Virus record (IMG/VR): IMGVR_UViG_3300008448_000675
Coordinates: 1-23,306 of that record
Direction: 5' to 3' (one strand)
Origin: a virus
Length of the DNA stretch: 23,306 nucleotides
The position numbers were made by a program, and so were the translations under genes. Shown here piece after piece: positions 1 through 8,394 of the stretch. Under the pieces are notes generated by a model. That model did no database searches, was not told the origin of the DNA, and was given only the letters and a program-made list of their open reading frames with translations. How positions within the stretch are numbered: the first letter of the stretch is position 1; every line of letters starts with the position of its first letter.

Positions 1-10
1 TGGATGTGAA

Positions 11-397
11 ATGGCACGTAAGGAACCAAAGAGTGGATGGAGAGCACGTCTTCGTTTCTACACTAACGTTCTAGTTGATGATGCTACAGAAGAGCCATAC
101 ATTGCAGTATGGTCACAGGGCATCAGCAAGCAGTCTGCATTTAATACAATTCGTGAGTATGCACTAGAAACAGGTAGCATCTCAAACCTAACATGGAAGC
201 TAAAGCGTAATGGTCAAGGTACAGAAACCAATTACACACTTATTCCATCAACTCCAGATACTGAGCCATTTAATTGGGACAGCAAGGAGTTCTTCAATCT
301 AGAGAAGGTAGTTCGTGAAATTCCATATCCAGAACAAGAAGCATTTTATTTTGGATTTGATACACCTTCTGTTACCAGCACAAATATCGACTGGTAA
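11..397 (+). CDS. Conserved phage protein, possible ssDNA-binding protein
   Basis: A 128-residue soluble protein with no signal peptide or membrane segment. It is rich in aromatic and basic residues in its first half (W10, R11, R13, R15, Y18), followed by a beta-rich middle ending in a TNYTLIP-type strand. The frame is open to the window's left edge, so translation could begin upstream of the ATG used here. The stop lies 3 bases before the polymerase start, so the two are probably translated together. The small basic/aromatic beta-rich appearance and position before a replicative polymerase would suit a single-stranded DNA-binding protein, but I see no diagnostic motif. The functional call is a guess; the gene itself is well supported. 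Confidence 0.7.
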   Translation: MARKEPKSGWRARLRFYTNVLVDDATEEPYIAVWSQGISKQSAFNTIREYALETGSISNLTWKLKRNGQGTETNYTLIPSTPDTEPFNWDSKEFFNLEKVVREIPYPEQEAFYFGFDTPSVTSTNIDW

Positions 398-400
398 TCA

Positions 401-3400
401 ATGACTTATATTGGGCTTCATGTCCACACCCATTATTCTTTAATGGATGGTGTGGCAACTCCGCAGGAATATGTAAATCGAGCAGTTGAACTGGGTATGC
501 CAGCAATTGCAATAACAGATCACGGAACGCTTTCAGGCCATCGTGAAATGTATCGTGCTGCGAAGGAAGCGGGTATTAAACCTATTCTTGGCGTAGAAGG
601 CTATATGACAACAGATATGGCTGATAAGAGAGCAAAGGCAGAACGCACTGATCCTCTTGATCAAAACTATCATCATATAGTCCTTCTTGCCAAGAACCAA
701 CAAGGACTAGAAAATCTTAATAAGATTAATGAAATTGCTTGGACAGATGGATTTTTTAGTAAGCCAAGATTTGATTTTGCAACATTAGAAAAATATAAAG
801 AAGGAATCATTGTAACCTCTGCTTGTTTGAGTGGATGGATTGCAAAGGCGGTAGAACTAGATGAACTCGCTACTGCTAAGAAGCATATTCAATGGTTTAA
901 AGATACTTTTAAAGATGATTACTATATTGAAGTAATGCCACACAACCCTGAAAAGGTAAACAAGGGGTTGATTGAGTTGGCTAAATCTATGGGGGTAAAG
1001 ATTGTTGTTACTCCAGACTGCCACCACTCTGACACAAGTCAAAAAGAAATACAAGAATTAATGCTCATTCTTAACACCCATGCAAAATTGCAAAAGGATG
1101 TTACATACGATAAGTCAAAGAAGCACAAAGATATGATGGATAGACTTGATTATCTTTATGGAGCAGATAGACAAATGTCTTTCCGTTCATTTGACATTCA
1201 CCTTCTCTCGTATGAAGAGATGAAGGCATGTATGGCAAAGCAGGGTATAGATAATGAAGAGATGTTCACAAGCACCATGGATATCTATAATAAAGTAGAA
1301 GAGTACGATATTAAGTCTGGTCTAAATCTCTTACCAGTTCAGTACAGAAATCCAGGAGACGAGCTAAAGAAGCTTGCGATGGAAGGACTAAAAGACCGTG
1401 GTCTAGATACAGATAAAGAATATCTGGATAGACTTGATGAAGAATTAGAAATTATTGGTCAAAAGAATTTTGAGCCATACTTTTTGGTAGTTATGAACAT
1501 GCTTAACTGGGCTAAGAAAGAAGGCATTATGGTTGGTCCAGGCCGTGGATCATCTGCTGGATCTTTGCTATGTTATGCAATTGGAATTACAGATATTGAT
1601 CCAATTAAGCATGGACTTCTGTTCTTCCGATTTATTAATCCTGAACGTAATGACTTTCCAGATATTGACTCAGATATTCAAGACTCTCGTCGTGATGAAG
1701 TAAAAGATTATCTTGTTAGACAATATAGACATGTTGCTTCTATTGCTACATTTTTAGAGTTTAAAGATAAGGGTGTTGTGCGAGATGTTGCTCGTGCATT
1801 AAATATTCCTTTGCCAGATGTTAATAAGGTATTGAAAACAGTAGACACATGGGATGATTTTTGTACATCAAGAAATTCAGAATGGTTTCGTGAAAAATAT
1901 CCAGAAGTAGTTGTGTACGGAGATCAGCTACGTGGGCGTATTCGTGGAACAGGAATTCACGCTGCTGGTGTTGTAACAAGTAAGGAGCCTATTTTTAAGT
2001 ATGCCCCACTAGAAACACGAAGTGTCACTGGATCTGATGATCGTATGCCAGTTGTGGCGGTAGACATGGAAGAGGCAGAAAGAATTGGCCTTATTAAGAT
2101 TGATGCTCTTGGTCTAAAGACTCTTAGTGTTCTTAAAGATACACTAGATATTATTGAAGATAGACACGGCAAAAAGATTGATCTTTTAAAGATTGATATG
2201 GATGATAAAAATGTTTATCAAATGCTTTCAGAAGGATATACAAAAGGTGTCTTTCAGTGTGAAGCAACTCCATACACAAATCTACTAATTAAAATGGGTG
2301 TAAAGAATCTAGCAGAGCTTGCTGCATCAAATGCTCTAGTTCGTCCTGGTGCTATGAACACTATTGGAAAAGATTATATTGCTCGCAAACATGGTCGTCA
2401 AAATATTTCTTATACTCATCAGGTTCTTAAGCCATTTACACAAGATACATACGGATGTATTCTTTATCAGGAGCAAGTTATGCAGGCTTGCGTTGAGCTT
2501 GGCGGTATGACTATGGCAGAGGCTGACAAGGTTCGTAAGATTATTGGAAAGAAGAAAGATGCAAAAGAATTTGATCAGTTCAAGGATAGGTTTATTAAAG
2601 GTGCTTCTAAGTATATTGCTCCTAATGATGCTTTGGATTTATGGCATGACTTTGAAGCACATGCGGGATATTCGTTCAACAAGTCTCATGCGGTTGCTTA
2701 TTCTACGCTCTCGTATTGGACGGCATGGTTAAAATACCACTATCCAATTGAGTTTATGTTTGCACTTCTAAAAAACGAAAAGGACAAAGATGCACGAACT
2801 GAATATCTTATTGAAGCGAAAAGAATGGGTATTAGCATTAAGTTACCTCACATTAATGATTCGGATATCGATTTTAAAATTGAGGGCAAGGGTATCAGAT
2901 TTGGACTCTCCGCAGTTAAGTTTATCTCTGATAAGATTGCAGAACGATATCTATCGGCACGACCTTTTAAGTCTTTTGCAGAGGTTGAAGAGTTTACATT
3001 CACAAAGGGGAATGGAGTAAATTCTCGTGCACTACAGGCTATGAATGCAATTGGGGCTTTGACATTCCAAGATAACCCAGCAGATCCAGAAAAGGTAAAA
3101 GAAAATCTATATGAATACTTAAACCTTCCTGAATTTAACATCTCTGTTCCACAACATTATTATGCTTATATTAATGATATTGAGGAGTATGAGGAAAAGG
3201 GAGCATTCATTTTAATGGGTATGGTAAAATCGATTAAGAGATCTAAGGGATGGTCACGGGTAGAGTTGTTAGATAAAACTGGAAGTGTGGGTATATTTGA
3301 TGAAGAGAATACCACTATTGAGGCTGGTCGCTCTTATATTATTCTTGCAAATGATAACAGGGTTGTATCTGCAGTACCTGCTGACGAAATAAAAGATTCA

Positions 3401-3676
3401 AAAGATCCTTTGGTAAAGTTCTTAAATTATAAAATGCTTCCATATAAAGATGATGAAATGTTCGTGATTTCTTTTAAGCCAAGAATGACAAAGGCTGGTA
3501 AGAAGATGGCATCTTTGACGGTAGCAGATTCAGGAAGAGAATTACATGCGGTAACAGTATTTCCAACAGCTTTTCCAAAAGCATATATGAATGTAGAAGC
3601 AGGCAATATCTATAGGTTTACATTTGGAAAAACAAAGGATGGAACAGTAATAATGGAGGATGTAGCAAATGTTTGA
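401..3676 (+). CDS. dnaE: DNA polymerase III alpha subunit (DnaE type) with PHP domain
   Basis: A replicative C-family DNA polymerase of 1091 residues. The N-terminal PHP domain has its metal-site residues in place: H7 and H9, D40-H41, E66, H91/H92, C142, and D206 with H208. The polymerase core has GPGRGSSAGS at residues 379-388, the PDIDSDI motif with catalytic D421 and D423, and the third acidic residue D568 in a KIDALGLKTL context. Helix-hairpin-helix-like and OB-fold-like segments follow (about 860-910 and 930-1010). It is slightly shorter than E. coli DnaE (1160 residues), and I see no clear tau-binding tail. No separate epsilon exonuclease is in the window, so the PHP domain may proofread, as known for some actinobacterial DnaE proteins. 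The stop overlaps the MazG-like gene by 8 bases. Confidence 0.97.
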   Translation: MTYIGLHVHTHYSLMDGVATPQEYVNRAVELGMPAIAITDHGTLSGHREMYRAAKEAGIKPILGVEGYMTTDMADKRAKAERTDPLDQNYHHIVLLAKNQQGLENLNKINEIAWTDGFFSKPRFDFATLEKYKEGIIVTSACLSGWIAKAVELDELATAKKHIQWFKDTFKDDYYIEVMPHNPEKVNKGLIELAKSMGVKIVVTPDCHHSDTSQKEIQELMLILNTHAKLQKDVTYDKSKKHKDMMDRLDYLYGADRQMSFRSFDIHLLSYEEMKACMAKQGIDNEEMFTSTMDIYNKVEEYDIKSGLNLLPVQYRNPGDELKKLAMEGLKDRGLDTDKEYLDRLDEELEIIGQKNFEPYFLVVMNMLNWAKKEGIMVGPGRGSSAGSLLCYAIGITDIDPIKHGLLFFRFINPERNDFPDIDSDIQDSRRDEVKDYLVRQYRHVASIATFLEFKDKGVVRDVARALNIPLPDVNKVLKTVDTWDDFCTSRNSEWFREKYPEVVVYGDQLRGRIRGTGIHAAGVVTSKEPIFKYAPLETRSVTGSDDRMPVVAVDMEEAERIGLIKIDALGLKTLSVLKDTLDIIEDRHGKKIDLLKIDMDDKNVYQMLSEGYTKGVFQCEATPYTNLLIKMGVKNLAELAASNALVRPGAMNTIGKDYIARKHGRQNISYTHQVLKPFTQDTYGCILYQEQVMQACVELGGMTMAEADKVRKIIGKKKDAKEFDQFKDRFIKGASKYIAPNDALDLWHDFEAHAGYSFNKSHAVAYSTLSYWTAWLKYHYPIEFMFALLKNEKDKDARTEYLIEAKRMGISIKLPHINDSDIDFKIEGKGIRFGLSAVKFISDKIAERYLSARPFKSFAEVEEFTFTKGNGVNSRALQAMNAIGALTFQDNPADPEKVKENLYEYLNLPEFNISVPQHYYAYINDIEEYEEKGAFILMGMVKSIKRSKGWSRVELLDKTGSVGIFDEENTTIEAGRSYIILANDNRVVSAVPADEIKDSKDPLVKFLNYKMLPYKDDEMFVISFKPRMTKAGKKMASLTVADSGRELHAVTVFPTAFPKAYMNVEAGNIYRFTFGKTKDGTVIMEDVANV

Positions 3677-3986
3677 TAATTTAGCAGAAGAGATACATAA
3701 AAATGCAGTGAGCAAAGGTTTCTGGGATCGAACAGTAGACCCTATCTTTGTTGCAAAACAAATGATGATGATAGTGTCTGAAGTAGTTGAGGCAATGGAG
3801 GCTCTTCGCAAGGAGATGGATCCAGATCAAATGTCAGATGAGTTTGCAGACATTATTATTCGCACACTTGATTTGTATGCGGGTATGGTAGAGGCAGGAT
3901 ATATGACTAAATCTCTTGATTATGCTATTAAAGAAAAGATGGAAAAGAACTCAGGTAGACCAATGAAACATGGGGTAAGATTTTAA
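3669..3986 (+). CDS. mazG: MazG-like nucleotide pyrophosphohydrolase
   Basis: A 105-residue all-alpha protein matching the MazG/dUTPase-like NTP pyrophosphohydrolase family. The magnesium-binding pattern is visible: E38-x-x-E41 in the first helix and E58-x-x-D61 (DEFADII) in the next. Family members hydrolyse nucleoside triphosphates to monophosphate and pyrophosphate. In phages they are thought to adjust nucleotide pools or alarmone-like signals. This is a single-domain version, about the usual phage length. It starts inside the polymerase gene (8-base overlap) and its stop codon shares one base with the next start (TAATG), so it belongs to the replication operon. The substrate cannot be read from sequence. 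Confidence 0.88.
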   Translation: MFDNLAEEIHKNAVSKGFWDRTVDPIFVAKQMMMIVSEVVEAMEALRKEMDPDQMSDEFADIIIRTLDLYAGMVEAGYMTKSLDYAIKEKMEKNSGRPMKHGVRF

Positions 3987-5002
3987 TGGCTATAACAGTA
4001 GAAGAAGTTCTTGCTCAGCTTAATCCTAAATTACGCAAAAATATATTGGTTGGTGATGCTGTTCCAGCAACAGAGTATGCAGCAACTCCAAGCTTTGGAT
4101 TAAATCGTGCACTTAATGGTGGCCTGCCTTACGGACGACAAGTTTTAATTTGGGGCAGCAAGTCTAGTGCCAAGTCCTCTCTGTGCTTACAAATGATTGG
4201 CATTGCACAGAAAGAAGGTAAGGTGTGTGCCTGGATTGATGCTGAAATGTCTTATGATAAAAAATGGGCAGAAGGTTTAGGAGTTGACACGTCAAAGCTT
4301 ATTGTTTCACAAGCACGTACCATAAATGAAATGGTTGATGTTGGTGTAAACCTTATAGAAGCAGGTGTTGATATGATCGTTATTGACTCAATTACATCTC
4401 TTCTTCCAGCTATTTATTTTGAAAAAGATTCAGACGAACTTAAGCAGCTTGAAAATACAAAACAAATTGGTGCGGAGTCAAGAGACTTTAGTAACGCATG
4501 GAAGATGTTGAACTACGCTAATAATAAGGTAAAGCCAACAATGCTTGTACTTATTAGTCAGTCTCGCAATAATATTAGTGCAATGTATACAAGTCAACAG
4601 CCTACGGGTGGACAAGCAACTAAGTTTTATTCTTCAACTGTTATAAAACTGTTTTCATCAGAATCAGATAATCAGGCTATTAAAGGAAAAATTCATGTCG
4701 GTGACAAAATCATTGAAGAAAAGATTGGTAGAAAAGTTAGGTGGGAAGTACAGTTCTCTAAAACATCGCCTGCCTTCCAAAGTGGCGAGTATGATTTCTA
4801 TTTTAGAGGTGACAATCTTGGCATTGATTCTATTGGCGATCTTGTCGATACCGCTGAGCTTGCTGGTTATATTAATAGAACTGGTGCATGGTACCAACTA
4901 GAAGATGGTACAAAGGTTCAGGGTCGTGAAGGATTAATCAATAGGGTTAGAGAGGATTTGGACTTACAAGATATGTTAAGAACCAAGTTGTCAAATGGCT
5001 GA
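3986..5002 (+). CDS. RecA/UvsX-like recombinase
   Basis: A 338-residue RecA-fold ATPase for strand exchange and replication restart. The Walker A position reads GSKSSAKSS (residues 57-65), with A62 where RecA has the conserved glycine before the catalytic lysine K63. The glutamate of the IDAE motif is E87, equivalent to RecA E96. Walker B is the hydrophobic run ending at D134, and an ISQSRNN segment resembles the region before DNA-binding loop L2. The C-terminal portion has the RecA-like DLVDTAELAGYI...GAWYQ block, so the ATPase core is complete. It sits between the MazG-like gene (TAATG overlap) and a zinc-ribbon gene (8-base overlap). Classification as a RecA-type recombinase is firm; the effect of the altered P-loop is unknown. 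Confidence 0.93.
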   Translation: MAITVEEVLAQLNPKLRKNILVGDAVPATEYAATPSFGLNRALNGGLPYGRQVLIWGSKSSAKSSLCLQMIGIAQKEGKVCAWIDAEMSYDKKWAEGLGVDTSKLIVSQARTINEMVDVGVNLIEAGVDMIVIDSITSLLPAIYFEKDSDELKQLENTKQIGAESRDFSNAWKMLNYANNKVKPTMLVLISQSRNNISAMYTSQQPTGGQATKFYSSTVIKLFSSESDNQAIKGKIHVGDKIIEEKIGRKVRWEVQFSKTSPAFQSGEYDFYFRGDNLGIDSIGDLVDTAELAGYINRTGAWYQLEDGTKVQGREGLINRVREDLDLQDMLRTKLSNG

Positions 5003-5192
5003 TATTAACTTTACTGTTTACAATGGAAAGTTTACATGCAAGACATGTAAAGAAGAAGTTAAAAATCTTAGACTCTACGCAAAATCTGGAAAGGGTACTT
5101 GGATGTGTTCTAAAAAGCACTTAACAGAAGTACAAATATTTCAGGTTGGATATAAAAAGAAAAAGGATTATGAGCGAGAAGAACGAAAGTAA
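4995..5192 (+). CDS. Small zinc-ribbon protein
   Basis: A 65-residue protein with a CxxC knuckle (C15, C18) and a second half-site at C38 and H42, separated by about 20 residues. This is the pattern of a small zinc ribbon. The C-terminus is strongly charged (KKKKDYEREERK), suggesting nucleic-acid contact. The ATG overlaps the end of the recombinase gene by 8 bases, and the gene overlaps the next one by 23 bases, so it is translationally coupled inside the recombination operon. A role as an accessory DNA-binding factor for the recombinase or nuclease is inference from position only. Confidence 0.72.
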   Translation: MADINFTVYNGKFTCKTCKEEVKNLRLYAKSGKGTWMCSKKHLTEVQIFQVGYKKKKDYEREERK

Positions 5193-5469
5193 AAGAATAG
5201 GTGCCAAGCAGCACAAGAATTCTGGAAGAAATACCCAGAAGGGCGATGCAACATGGAGAGATTTTGTTGTAGACTTTAAAGAGTCTGCAAAATCTTTTAC
5301 AGTTACGCAGGATGTTTGGGCTAAAGCGGTAACAGATTCCATGAAGGCTGGGGTAGACAAATCACCAGCAATAGTATTAATTCTGGGAGAAGGAAATAAA
5401 AAAACTCGTCTTGCAATTATAGAATTCGATCTACTGGATCAGCTTACATATGAGGAGAAAACAATATGA
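5170..5469 (+). CDS. Putative PDDEXK-type endonuclease (resolvase-like)
   Basis: A 99-residue basic protein. K24-G25-D26 followed by the strand V33-V34-D35-F36-K37 fits the split acidic/lysine active site (D...D/E-x-K) of PDDEXK nucleases, including small Holliday-junction and VRR-type enzymes. I chose the ATG at 5170, preceded by AAAAGGA only two bases away. An in-frame TTG at 5146 would add eight residues (MDIKRKRI) but has no better ribosome site. The gene lies in the recombination operon and overlaps the next start as ATGA. The nuclease call rests on motif shape and context, not on clear family recognition. Confidence 0.65.
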   Translation: MSEKNESKRIGAKQHKNSGRNTQKGDATWRDFVVDFKESAKSFTVTQDVWAKAVTDSMKAGVDKSPAIVLILGEGNKKTRLAIIEFDLLDQLTYEEKTI

Positions 5470-5786
5470 CACAAGAGAATCCTGCTGGAAATAAAACAAC
5501 TATAGATATGGTTAATGGGCTATCTGAAATAGCAGATTTCATGAACGATGAAGAGCTAACTGTTGCCCTCACAATGATTGCCAAACTTATATTAAAGCCA
5601 GATATTCCTCCACAGGCTGCAAGCTTAGAAATAGTTAGGCTTCAAGCAATCGCAGCAAAAATGTCATTCAGGGCAACTTGGTTGACAAATGTAGACAAAT
5701 CAGATAGGTCTAAAAAGAACATCTATTACACAGCAGCAGAAGCAATTAATGATCTGGTATCAGCACTTAAATACATAATGCGCTAA
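5466..5786 (+). CDS. Conserved hypothetical phage protein
   Basis: A 106-residue, mostly alpha-helical, soluble protein. It has no cysteine, no signal peptide and no membrane segment. Helical stretches cover roughly residues 12-45 and 53-105, and the sequence ends in a hydrophobic LVSALKYIM helix. It overlaps the putative nuclease gene by four bases (ATGA) and is the last gene before the promoter at 5788-5796, so it closes the first operon. I do not recognise a family. A small helical partner of the replication or recombination proteins would fit the position, but nothing in the sequence shows it. Confidence 0.7.
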   Translation: MTQENPAGNKTTIDMVNGLSEIADFMNDEELTVALTMIAKLILKPDIPPQAASLEIVRLQAIAAKMSFRATWLTNVDKSDRSKKNIYYTAAEAINDLVSALKYIMR

Positions 5787-5787
5787 C

Positions 5788-5796
5788 TGGTATAAT
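5788..5796 (+). promoter_or_regulatory. Extended -10 promoter for the Cas4/RecB-like gene
   Basis: TGG-TATAAT, an extended -10 element starting two bases after the preceding stop codon. The -35 is poor (TTAAAT near 5767). Transcription would begin near 5803, giving a leader of about 10 bases that contains AAAGGA just before the ATG at 5814. The 13 bases from the stop codon through the -10 (TAACTGGTATAAT, 5784-5796) recur exactly at 14000-14012. Confidence 0.7.
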
Positions 5797-5813
5797 ATAT
5801 AAAAAGGATAATT

Positions 5814-6626
5814 ATGACTAAAAACTTGATAAAGCAAATGATGAAGAAGGTTGAAGAAAGAGAAACCTTTTTAGATCCTGCTGCACTAATAGAAAAAATT
5901 AACTACGGCTATATAGCTAAGCGTGAATCTAAGCATACAAAAAAGAAAACATTTGCTCCATCTACATTGGCTTGGGGTCATGGTGAGTGTCCTAGATATT
6001 GGTATCTAGCTTTTGAAGGCAATATATTTGAAGATAATAGTGACCCATACTCTATAGCAAACATGACTGCTGGTACAAAGTCTCACGATAGAATTCAGCA
6101 AGCAATGCTAGATGGTGGATTGGTTGTAGAATATCTTGACGATGATAACAAGCCAACATCAGAATTTAAAGTAGTCAATAGCGATCCTCCTATCTTTGGA
6201 TGGGGAGATGCAATGATTAAGTGGGAAGGTGAAGAAATCATTGGTGAAATTAAAACAATGAAGTCGGAAGCCTTTGAGCATTATAAGGTAAAGGGTGAGC
6301 CAGCCAAGTATCACGTAATGCAGTTAATTATTTATATGAAGGTATTACAAAAGGCAAAGGGTGTGCTTATCTATGAAAATAAGAATAACCATGACCTCAT
6401 TGTATTTCCAATCGAAGTAACTGACTATTACAAGCAATGGATTGATAATACTTTTGATTGGATGAGAACTGTTCATAAGTCTTGGAAAAACCAAGAACTT
6501 CCACAAAAAAATTATAGATCAAATGCAAAGGTATGTAAAGGTTGTCCAGTTAAAGCTGCTTGTGCAGTAGCGGAGCCTGGAGTAGTAAAGATTAAATCCT
6601 TGGAGGGATTGAGTGAAGCAATGTGA
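5814..6626 (+). CDS. Cas4/RecB-like PDDEXK exonuclease with predicted Fe-S cluster
   Basis: A 270-residue nuclease of the RecB/Cas4 type. The active site is visible in order: H91, D132 in GWGD, E145-I-K147, then Q170 and Y174 forming the QxxxY motif. Four cysteines are placed as in Cas4 and AddB-type iron-sulphur nucleases: C59 before the core and C241, C244 and C250 after it. Such enzymes resect DNA ends; in phages they often sit with RecA-type recombinases, as here. No cas1/cas2 or CRISPR array is present, so a role in phage recombination is more likely than spacer acquisition. It has its own promoter (5788-5796) and SD, and ends overlapping the next gene by 14 bases. Confidence 0.9.
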   Translation: MTKNLIKQMMKKVEERETFLDPAALIEKINYGYIAKRESKHTKKKTFAPSTLAWGHGECPRYWYLAFEGNIFEDNSDPYSIANMTAGTKSHDRIQQAMLDGGLVVEYLDDDNKPTSEFKVVNSDPPIFGWGDAMIKWEGEEIIGEIKTMKSEAFEHYKVKGEPAKYHVMQLIIYMKVLQKAKGVLIYENKNNHDLIVFPIEVTDYYKQWIDNTFDWMRTVHKSWKNQELPQKNYRSNAKVCKGCPVKAACAVAEPGVVKIKSLEGLSEAM

Positions 6627-6903
6627 AAGGTGCGACAGTAGGTTTTCTCCAAAGGTAACTTATCAAATATATTGTAGTGAAAAATGTAGAGATGAGGCAA
6701 CCAGAGAGAAAATTGCTGAACGCTACAAAATAACACGTAGACAAAAGCGCAAAGGCAAAGAGCGCAAATGTCTTGGTGGTTGTGGTCAAGTCCTTTCAAT
6801 ATATAACGATGATGGATTTTGCTCTAATTGCAATGTTAGCAAAAAAGCAGTTGATAAAATGTTAAAACAAATAAAGGGGTATTTTCAATATGAACAAGAT
6901 TGA
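6613..6903 (+). CDS. Double zinc-finger protein
   Basis: A 96-residue protein with two cysteine clusters: C4, C7, C21, C25 and C53, C57, C70, C73. These flank a very basic linker (YKITRRQKRKGKERK). This suggests two zinc-binding treble-clef or ribbon modules joined by a DNA- or RNA-binding helix. The start is a GTG at 6613, supported by GGAGGG at 6602-6607 five bases upstream. The next ATG-like possibility is out of frame. It overlaps the Cas4-like gene by 14 bases and the RuvC-like gene by 14 bases. I cannot name a family, and nucleic-acid binding is inference. Confidence 0.75.
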   Translation: MKQCERCDSRFSPKVTYQIYCSEKCRDEATREKIAERYKITRRQKRKGKERKCLGGCGQVLSIYNDDGFCSNCNVSKKAVDKMLKQIKGYFQYEQD

Positions 6904-7474
6904 TCAGCCTTCTCATATTTGTGCTATTGATGCTAGTACTAATAGCCTTGCATTTGCATTTTATACATACAAGAAATTGACTGGGTACGGGAAAATAAAT
7001 TTTGAGGGTAGCAACATATATGAAAAAGTTATAGATGCTACAGCAAAGACTAGGGCTTTGTTTAATCATTACAATATGGTTAATGCTATTGTTATTGAGC
7101 ATACCGTTTTTATGAACTCGCCCAAGACTGCAGCAGACCTTGCTATGGTTCAAGGAGCAATAATAGGTGGCGCAGGCCTGTCTGATATTTCTGTAATTGG
7201 CAGGGTATCGCCAATAACATGGCAGAACTATCTAGGTAACAAAAAACTATCTAAAGAAGAACAACTACAAATAAGAAGCGTTAATCCTGGCAAGTCGCTG
7301 TCTTGGTATAAGTCATATGAGCGTGACTTTAGAAAGAAAAGAACAATAAAGCTATTAGAGATAGAATATGATAAAAAGATAGATGATTATGATGTTGCAG
7401 ATGCAGCAGGTATTGGACATTGGGCTATCAATAACTGGGAAAAGGCTGTTAAATTTGACAAGGATAAGCCATGA
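6890..7474 (+). CDS. RuvC-like Holliday junction resolvase
   Basis: A 194-residue RNase H-fold protein. The first strand carries D14 in AIDAS, the second acidic residue is E70 in IVIEH, and the C-terminal helix has D168 and D171 in YDVADA. This is the acidic set of RuvC-family junction nucleases. The spacing and total length (RuvC is about 170-190 residues) agree. In phages these enzymes clear branched DNA before packaging or finish recombination. It overlaps the zinc-finger gene before it and the small HTH gene after it (ATGA at 7471). A basic insertion around residues 130-152 (ending RDFRKKRTIK) is unlike E. coli RuvC and may contact DNA. Confidence 0.88.
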   Translation: MNKIDQPSHICAIDASTNSLAFAFYTYKKLTGYGKINFEGSNIYEKVIDATAKTRALFNHYNMVNAIVIEHTVFMNSPKTAADLAMVQGAIIGGAGLSDISVIGRVSPITWQNYLGNKKLSKEEQLQIRSVNPGKSLSWYKSYERDFRKKRTIKLLEIEYDKKIDDYDVADAAGIGHWAINNWEKAVKFDKDKP

Positions 7475-7626
7475 GTGGTAAACTATATACAAGTGAGGCT
7501 TGGCTTCGTAAGAGATATCTTATGGACAAGAAGTCTCCACAAGACATAGCAAAAGAGTGCGGGGCAAGCGTAGAAACAATCTATGTTTATCTTGCTAAAT
7601 TTGGACTAAGAAAGAGTAAACGATGA
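7471..7626 (+). CDS. 51-residue helix-turn-helix protein
   Basis: A very short gene, ATG at 7471 to TGA at 7624-7626. It encodes one homeodomain-like HTH: a W-L-R-K-R-Y motif, then SPQDIAKECG as the first HTH helix and ASVETIYVYLAKFGL as the recognition helix. The pattern resembles the small sigma-factor-like or resolvase-like HTH proteins common beside phage replication and terminase genes. It overlaps both neighbours by four bases (ATGA-type junctions), strong evidence that it is translated. It may be a small regulator or an accessory DNA-binding protein; the target is unknown. Confidence 0.78.
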   Translation: MSGKLYTSEAWLRKRYLMDKKSPQDIAKECGASVETIYVYLAKFGLRKSKR

Positions 7627-7868
7627 CAGATAAGTTTAATATTACAGTAGATCAAGTCAATCATCCTGTTCACTATACGTCAGATCCTTCTGGTGTGGAG
7701 TGTATTCAGATTACTCGTCATCGTAATTTTAATGTTGGAAATGCTTTCAAGTATTTATGGCGAGCAGGATTGAAAAATCAGGATACTCAGATTGAAGATT
7801 TAAAGAAGGCAATATTCTATATTCAAGATGAGATTAATAGATTAGAGGGAAAAAATGTCAGATACTGA
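7623..7868 (+). CDS. DUF3310 family protein
   Basis: An 81-residue protein with the DUF3310 signature. It has N13-H14-P15 and H17-Y18, then G-V-E-C, then F-N-V-G-N-A-F-K-Y-L-W-R-A-G, then a helix with KKAIFYIQDEI. The family is widespread in phages, sometimes fused or adjacent to nucleotide kinases, and its biochemical role is not established. Length is typical for the single-domain form. Start and stop overlap the HTH gene before it and the next gene after it, placing it in one transcript leading into the terminase. Confidence 0.9.
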   Translation: MTDKFNITVDQVNHPVHYTSDPSGVECIQITRHRNFNVGNAFKYLWRAGLKNQDTQIEDLKKAIFYIQDEINRLEGKNVRY

Positions 7869-8394
7869 AATTGAACTCGTAAAGCATCTTGATGAAGTAA
7901 ATAAAGTTGTTGAAGAGTATTTAAAAGGCAATGATCCAACAAAAATTGCTAAGACTTTAACTCTACCAAGAACTCGTGTAGTCGCACATCTTAATGAGTG
8001 GAAGGCAATGGCCTCTGCTAATGATGCTATTCGTGCTCGTGCTAAGGATGCACTCGTTGGTGCAGATGCTCATTATACAAAACTAATTCAGCAGGCATAT
8101 GAAGTTATTGATGATGCAACCACTACGGCAAATCTTAATGCCAAGACTGCAGCAATTAAGCTTGTAATGGATATTGAAGCAAGAAGAATTGATATGCTGC
8201 AAAAGGCTGGACTATTAGAAAACAAAGAGCTTGCAGATGAAATGGTTGAAATTGAAAAAAGACAAGAAGTTCTTGTTGGAATTCTTAGAGATATTGCATC
8301 TGAGCATCCAGAAGTTCGTGATATTATCATGCAAAGACTTTCAATGATTGCTAAAGAAGGCGAAGTGATTACGGTTGTCCACGAAGTTCAATGA
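7855..8394 (+). CDS. Probable terminase small subunit
   Basis: A 179-residue, almost entirely helical protein. The first 55 residues include a likely HTH (PTKIAKTLTLPRTRVVAHLNEW), matching the N-terminal DNA-recognition domain of small terminases. The remainder is helical (residues 60-175), suited to ring oligomerisation. Placement directly before and overlapping the large terminase by 20 bases is the strongest argument. Small terminases select the packaging site and regulate the motor. I recognise the role by position and fold pattern, not by a conserved family motif. A general HTH regulator is the alternative. Confidence 0.72.
   Translation: MSDTEIELVKHLDEVNKVVEEYLKGNDPTKIAKTLTLPRTRVVAHLNEWKAMASANDAIRARAKDALVGADAHYTKLIQQAYEVIDDATTTANLNAKTAAIKLVMDIEARRIDMLQKAGLLENKELADEMVEIEKRQEVLVGILRDIASEHPEVRDIIMQRLSMIAKEGEVITVVHEVQ

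Noticed and set aside
5814-6626. CRISPR-Cas adaptation gene (Cas4)
   Set aside because: No cas1, cas2 or array is present. The neighbours are recombination genes, so a phage RecB/Cas4-like exonuclease is more likely.
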